A stretch of DNA of 46,057 bases, from positions 94,066 to 140,122 of the forward strand of contig NW_019775909.1 of the NCBI RefSeq assembly GCF_001039355.2, written 5' to 3'. Under the pieces are notes generated by a model, which worked only from the letters and a program-made list of their open reading frames with translations, was not told the DNA's origin and made no database searches. Origin of the DNA: Lingula anatina (taxonomy: Eukaryota > Brachiopoda > Lingulata > Lingulida > Lingulidae). Position 1 is the first letter of the stretch. Each line of letters starts with the position of its first letter. Positions 42,001-46,057 of this stretch are shown here, piece by piece. The position numbers and the translations under genes are program-made.

Positions 42001-43624
42001 TAGTCTACATGATACACTCTGGAAAAAAAATTAATAGAAAATTATATTCCAAAAGAATGTTACTTAGATTAATTTTATTAAGCTTACACCTTTAGCGACT
42101 TTTATTTATTATTATATATAGCTGACATCCTAAGACCTCATTTTCTGCTCGTTTTCTATTAAACTAGTGGTAGGGGTGACTGACCCAGCCATTGCCATAC
42201 TAACACAGGGATTCAAAATTGACATTTCTGAGAAAAATATCATACATTTCAAATATATTAACTTCAACAATAATGTAAACTTATTAAAAATATGGTATGG
42301 TGGCAAAAATTCTTTGAACATACAAGATGGTGTATTTATTTTCAAGATAGCAGCAATATCAACATGGCGGCCAATTTAAGCTGATTTCTAAACCTGTTTC
42401 TACTGTTAGTAACTTATGTTGCAAATTTGATGGGATCGAGAAATGTTAATAAATCTTCATTTCGGCCAAAAAATGAATTTTCCTGGAGTAAACAACAATT
42501 TTCCCATATTTACCAATGGTTAATGAATACATTCAAATTTAGTCCGTTTTTTCTAAAAAGTTTGTTTTTTTGTTAAAATCTCCAGAGACTTTAACAGAGT
42601 AAAGCCATCAATGGAGGTCACGTGGTCTTAAGACAAGCTCAGATATAAGAATAATAGATATAACTTCCGTTTTTGTGGTAAAACAGAATATATTATATTT
42701 CTATGACTTATTTACAATGTTTTTATTGTGTAATATACATCTCATACGAGGAGTTATCCCTTTAAGTATTTTGACATCTATGTGATATTTAGTCTTTACT
42801 TCTTGCTTATAGTGTTTGTTACTCCTGTAATTGTCATTTTAAGAACAAAAAAACTTGAAATCCAAAATGGCCTCAACAAATCCTGGGTGATTTACTTTAC
42901 ATATTGCCGTCCTAACTTCAAATATTGTACATTTTTCTCCAAAAGTGCCTTTATTCAATCTGTTTTATTCTTTTGTTATTGGTATTACCTTTTGATGTAT
43001 TGAAGTTTGAATAATATGGAGCAAAGGTCATGAACATTTGTAATAACTCAATATGGTCTACAAATATTTAAATCAGCATGTGGTAAATGGTAAAAATTAT
43101 TGGATCACCTCTTTCCATCTAATGGGCAAGTTGAATGACACAAAATAGTCTGATTTTGAGTGAAAGGCAACTAGTTTGCAAATATTGATGGTGATTTTGC
43201 ATTTCAATACAATTATATTTTAAGTAAAGTATTATAAAAAAATTAGTTGTATATTCAATTGAAGTTAGTGGATATATTGATTTTTCCAAAATGTGGATAT
43301 AATTTTATTTCTCTAGGAGTTTGAAGCTGAGTTATGGCATAAACATGTAAATGTTTTATTCCATTTATTCATATAGACGAACATAATCTAAGATTGTAAC
43401 AAAAACTCGGTTTCAGAGGTAACAGCAAATCTTAATTGGACATTCTTCATTAAAAAACTACAGCCAAGACATTTCCAAAAAGCTTTAATCTTAAACATTT
43501 AACTAAATATGGACAAGTGTTTCCATGAAAGCAGTGTAGAAAAGGCATATTTGATTGTAATTAACTGCACAAATTTTAGACTTGTTTCTTGCATTGTTTT
43601 ATATTATTGCAGCAAATTCATACC

Positions 43625-43655
<31 letters not shown>

Positions 43656-44330
43656 CGGCCGAAAATCTTTTAAAAATTTAAATTCCCAGTGAAAACTTAA
43701 TGAAAAGAAATGGTTCATATTTAGATAAAAGGTTAATTCAGTTTATCAGAAAGAGCTAAAGAGGCATTTTGAAACGAAAATGTAACATCTATCGGTCAGC
43801 ACAGCAATATAAACCATGTTTTGTGATGGCCACCTTGGGTTTCACGTTTTTACACTTAAAAAAGAGGGTGTAAGAGTAACAATCACTGTAAACACTAATA
43901 ATGCAATACACATCATATCAGCAACAACAACACTACATAACAATAGTATAAGGGTGCTTTCCCAGAGATTTAGATCGATCTAAAGATTTAAGTTTTAGAT
44001 CGACCTAACTCCCTGGGGGTTCACGCTAAATTGCAGTCAGCCGAGCGGGCACCATAGTTAATTACCCCCTTACAGCTTTTAGTAGGCGGGACAGACGCTT
44101 AAGCCGGCCAAGCTGACAGTTATCTAGTGAGACTCCCCACAGGGATAGATCGATCTAAAAATCTATGGAAATGGGGTGTAAGAGAGGGTTTGAAAAGTTT
44201 TGTATGTAATATCCTTTTTCGTGTGTGTTTTATTGATAAGTGATAATTTTTAATGTAGTATCACAGGTTTTAGTCTCTCATACCCTTAGTAGGGTGGGTT
44301 TTATTTTTTAACGTGAGACGTTAATAAAAC

Positions 44331-44373
<43 letters not shown>

Positions 44374-45404
44374 TATTCAGTCCCATATTACTAATTTGTA
44401 CAAACGGGGCTCATGTTATCAAGATCAACAAAGACATACGAAGAAGAAAGTACGTGGTTCTTGTTAAATGCGTCATTGGCAAAATAAAAAAGTGAACCCA
44501 ATAACAAGAGAATTGGAAAATTCAATGGACATATATTGTTATTTACAAAAAAAGGAGAAAAGACTTTCTGTAAGCTACACGCGCATAATACATGTATTGT
44601 AAAGACAAAATGGATAATAAAAATAATCTAACGACGTACTGTACTGTATTTGTAAAGTAAAGTAATATTTATAAGAAGGCCTACGGATTTTTAATGTCTT
44701 TATTTAGATACGTTGAAAGGTATGAAATGTATGGAATACACTTTATTTGAATGATTTTATTGTCTATGATTGAAAACAATGAAAATAAGCATGAAAACAT
44801 TAAAAATCAAATAATTTGGCCTCTTGCTATAATTTTGTTTTGGTCTGACGGTTTTGTTTCAGTTTGACAAAATTTTCATACTTGTCCGACCGAAAGTCAG
44901 ACATTATTTACCTGTCGTAAATTTTGTACATATACTAGTGTAAGACACGGTAAACTGTGTAGTTATCGTCTGGGAAGGCGTCGAAAATTCCTGTCTCACC
45001 TATTTAACACTTAAAATTAGAAGGTTTTAATTACAGAGGAAAGGTCGTAGTGGCCGCCCCCCCCCCCTCCCCCCCCCCCCCCTTACCGAACAATTGAACA
45101 AGTAACACCTGATGCCTTATCAGGTACCAAATGATTTAATCAGTTCACCGACGAACAATCTGCGTGTCAGTTTTACCTGTATATACACAGTAGGTACAGG
45201 CAATGCAGGGAATCTTTTCAATTTATTATTTCAAAAATCTCTTAAGACATTCTTCAAACAAGACATAAAAATCGTAATGAATTGATACTGCCGGTAAATG
45301 AGGTGATATCGCCACAGCTTGCATATATACATGTAATATTGTGAAGACGTAGGCCTACGCACCTGTCCACACTCTAGAAAGTTGTGTACGAGTCTACTGG
45401 CCAT
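39019..45404 (-). CDS. Compact PARP-type ADP-ribosyltransferase (PARP14/15-like)
   Basis: Exons on the minus strand: 45363-45404, 40747-40863, 39750-39930, 39171-39428 and 39019-39035, giving 204 residues in one frame. The three middle exons are strong: they encode LRSIEQNEDVHVHVDN, LWHGTSREAAQQISNAGF, FGDGTYFAKNA and SLPEYLVTLAK. These are the NAD+-binding and catalytic blocks of the PARP fold, with the H (WHGT), Y (GTYFA) and a leucine where poly-forming PARPs have glutamate. An H-Y-L triad is typical of mono-ADP-ribosyltransferases such as PARP14/15. No macrodomain or WWE domain is visible. The first and last exons are inferred only from phase and splice motifs. Confidence 0.85.
39171..39428 (-). 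CDS. PARP-like exon 4 (catalytic Tyr block)
   Basis: A 258-nt exon between acceptor AATTACAG and donor CAG/GTAAGT. The first codon completes an alanine (NARLFGDGTYFAKNA...), then LTGRCFDVGYNN, GEIFVVCDDSQS and LPEYLVTLAKPQA. If the donor is not used, the frame stops after GKLE at 39157. Confidence 0.9.
39750..39930 (-). CDS. PARP-like exon 3 (catalytic His block)
   Basis: A 181-nt exon between acceptor CCACCTTTCAG and donor ACG/GTAAAT. It encodes VYKISNTLLKGRYCYTKKAM, then LWHGTSREAAQQISNAGFKR. The histidine of WHGT binds NAD+ in PARPs. It enters in phase 0 and leaves in phase 1. Confidence 0.9.
40747..40863 (-). CDS. PARP-like exon 2
   Basis: A 117-nt exon in phase 0 at both ends, between acceptor TTTTTGTCTTAG and donor AAC/GTGAGT. 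It encodes SQVMYFSAKFEELPKNSEEY..., continuing to VHVHVDN. The pattern matches the helix and strand before the PARP catalytic core. An alternative acceptor (TATTTTTCAG) 20 nt downstream would change the phase. Confidence 0.75.
41100..41790. repeat. Duplicated repeat family D, copy 1
   Basis: It shares with 42125-42980 the order TTTTCTGCT, TTAAACTGGTGG/TTAAACTAGTGG, CATTTCTGAGA, ATGGCGGCCAAT, TATAGTGTTTG/TGTAGTGTTTG and GAAATCCAACATGG/GAAATCCAAAATGG. It has no coding content. Confidence 0.75.
42125..42980. repeat. Duplicated repeat family D, copy 2 (interrupted)
   Basis: This is the second copy of the repeat above, about 1 kb to the right and in the same orientation. It is interrupted at about 42447-42766 by a TTAA MITE, so the duplication is older than that insertion. 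Confidence 0.75.
42447..42766. mobile_element. TTAA MITE (family C, copy 2)
   Basis: It matches 22511-22847 closely over its length (TTTCGGCCAAAAAATGAATT, then TCACGTGGTCT, then TCTCATACGAGGAGTTATCC). The left terminal repeat is worn; the right ends CCCTTTAA with TTAA. Confidence 0.85.
43625..43652. repeat. TA microsatellite
   Basis: An uninterrupted TA run within the PARP-like intron. Confidence 0.95.
43950..44182. mobile_element. MITE family A, copy 5
   Basis: It starts GGGTGCTTTCCCAGAGATTT and ends AATCTATGGAAATGGGGTGT. It contains ACTCCCTGGGGGTTCACGCT and CCCACAGGGATAGATCGATC. It is nearly full length. Confidence 0.85.
44330..44372. repeat. ATT microsatellite with SINE-like leader
   Basis: An ATT run preceded by AACGTGAGACGTTAATAAAA. 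The leader can form a small hairpin (AACGT, GAG, ACGTT), as at the 3' tail of some short retroposons, but no SINE head is recognised. Confidence 0.7.
45363..45404 (-). CDS. PARP-like candidate first coding exon (14 codons)
   Basis: It reads MASRLVHNFLECGQ and ends CAG before GTGCGT, in phase 0. The acceptor at 40863 (TTTTTGTCTTAG) also opens in phase 0, so the join is in frame. There is no family signature in so short a piece. Confidence 0.45.
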
Positions 45405-46016
45405 TTTGATTTATAAAAAATATATTGTGTCTGTTTGGCATATTTTTATTATCGGAAGCATTTAAAAGAACTCTGAAGCTGTAGTTCGTCATCACTATTG
45501 AAAGTGAAGCCAAGGTTCGGACGCTTAGGTGAAGTCTAGTTGTACAGCGCATCGTATTTAACCCTCAATCACCTTTCAGGGGCCTCGCAGGCCCGGACCC
45601 ATGTATCTTTTGCTCTCTCTTCGTTCGCATGAGGTTTTGAGCCTGTTCCTTTCATGTAATCCTCAAGCATCTTATACCCCATCAATGGATAAATAATTAG
45701 TTTTGAAATAATTTACAACATATGTAGAAATTAACTTTTCCAAAATTTAGTCCCATTTCCTGGAAACCGGGCCTCTGAGGCCCGGTCGCTTGATAATTTT
45801 ACTTCCACATGGGATAAATAAGTCCATGTTACCTCAAATAGCTTTGCTATTAAATGTTTTACACAGGCAATATCATGTGTGCTATGACTATCAGTATGGT
45901 CAATGAAATCTGCCTGTGAAAGATTCAAGACCTGGAGAAATTATTATTTATGAGTAATCGGTCACCTTGGTCACCTGATATGCAGATATCAGTTTAAATC
46001 TATCATTATTACATAC

Positions 46017-46051
46017 CTGATAGACTGCGCAACCTTTGCGAAACTTTCCAT
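46017..46051 (-). CDS. Possible first coding exon at the right edge
   Basis: On the minus strand ATG opens MESFAKVAQSI plus two bases before a strong donor (CAG/GTATGT). It ends in phase 2, which does not fit the PARP-like exon 2 acceptor at 40863. It may belong to an alternative PARP-like transcript using another exon, or to a different gene. Weak evidence. Confidence 0.3.
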
Positions 46052-46057
46052 TTTGAG

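Larger units (their letters stand above)
40864..45362. other. PARP-like intron 1 (4.5 kb), filled with repeats
   Basis: No exon was found. It holds a duplicated repeat family (about 41100-41790 and 42125-42980), a TTAA MITE inside the second copy, a TA run (43625-43652), a family A MITE (43950-44182), an ATT run (44330-44372) and a poly-C stretch (45054-45083). Confidence 0.7.

Overview
This window is nuclear DNA from an invertebrate bilaterian. Genes are split by spliceosomal introns with standard GT-AG borders, the intergenic DNA is AT-rich, and there are many small MITEs, minisatellites and decayed retroelements. A lophotrochozoan such as a mollusc is my best guess, but the sequence alone does not settle the phylum. 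Three single unresolved bases (N) lie at 17082, 23901 and 31005. All gene models are read from ORFs, splice motifs, exon phase and recalled protein families; no transcript or database support was available.

Region 1 (1-14768, minus strand) is a HIVEP/Schnurri-family zinc-finger transcription factor. I can chain seven coding exons in phase, from a tiny first exon encoding MPRRK... (14729-14768), through a 5.1-kb exon with both paired C2H2 fingers (ZAS domains), to an acidic exon at 911-1158. The 3' end is not visible and probably lies off the left edge.

Region 2 (14769-15330) is a short divergent promoter interval with a perfect CRE palindrome and a TATA-like box. Region 3 (15331-26558, plus strand) is an AIG1/ADTRP-family gene, a membrane hydrolase family that cleaves FAHFA lipids. 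This is the most remarkable part of the window. Five different first exons (1a-1e) each encode a start codon, a first membrane segment and the catalytic-threonine motif, and all end in phase 0 before a shared body. Two 102-nt exons (3a, 3b) look mutually exclusive, separated by only 44 nt. The exon 5 donor is followed by a 36-bp minisatellite that repeats the donor in frame. Together these could give at least ten enzyme versions. The head-to-head order HIVEP/AIG1 matches, from memory, human HIVEP2/AIG1 and HIVEP1/ADTRP, so it appears to be an ancient linkage.

Region 4 (27.1-38.8 kb) has no host gene that I recognise. It holds a TIR element with hairpin-rich ends (32882-34609), a decayed Ty3/gypsy pol fragment (about 34610-36462, minus), and a decayed LINE reverse transcriptase (about 37340-38800, plus) interrupted by a 502-bp MITE with a 5-bp target duplication.

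Region 5 (39019-45404, minus strand) is a compact PARP-type ADP-ribosyltransferase gene with five proposed coding exons and about 204 residues. Its 4.5-kb first intron is filled with repeats. A further first-exon-like sequence sits at the right edge (46017-46051).
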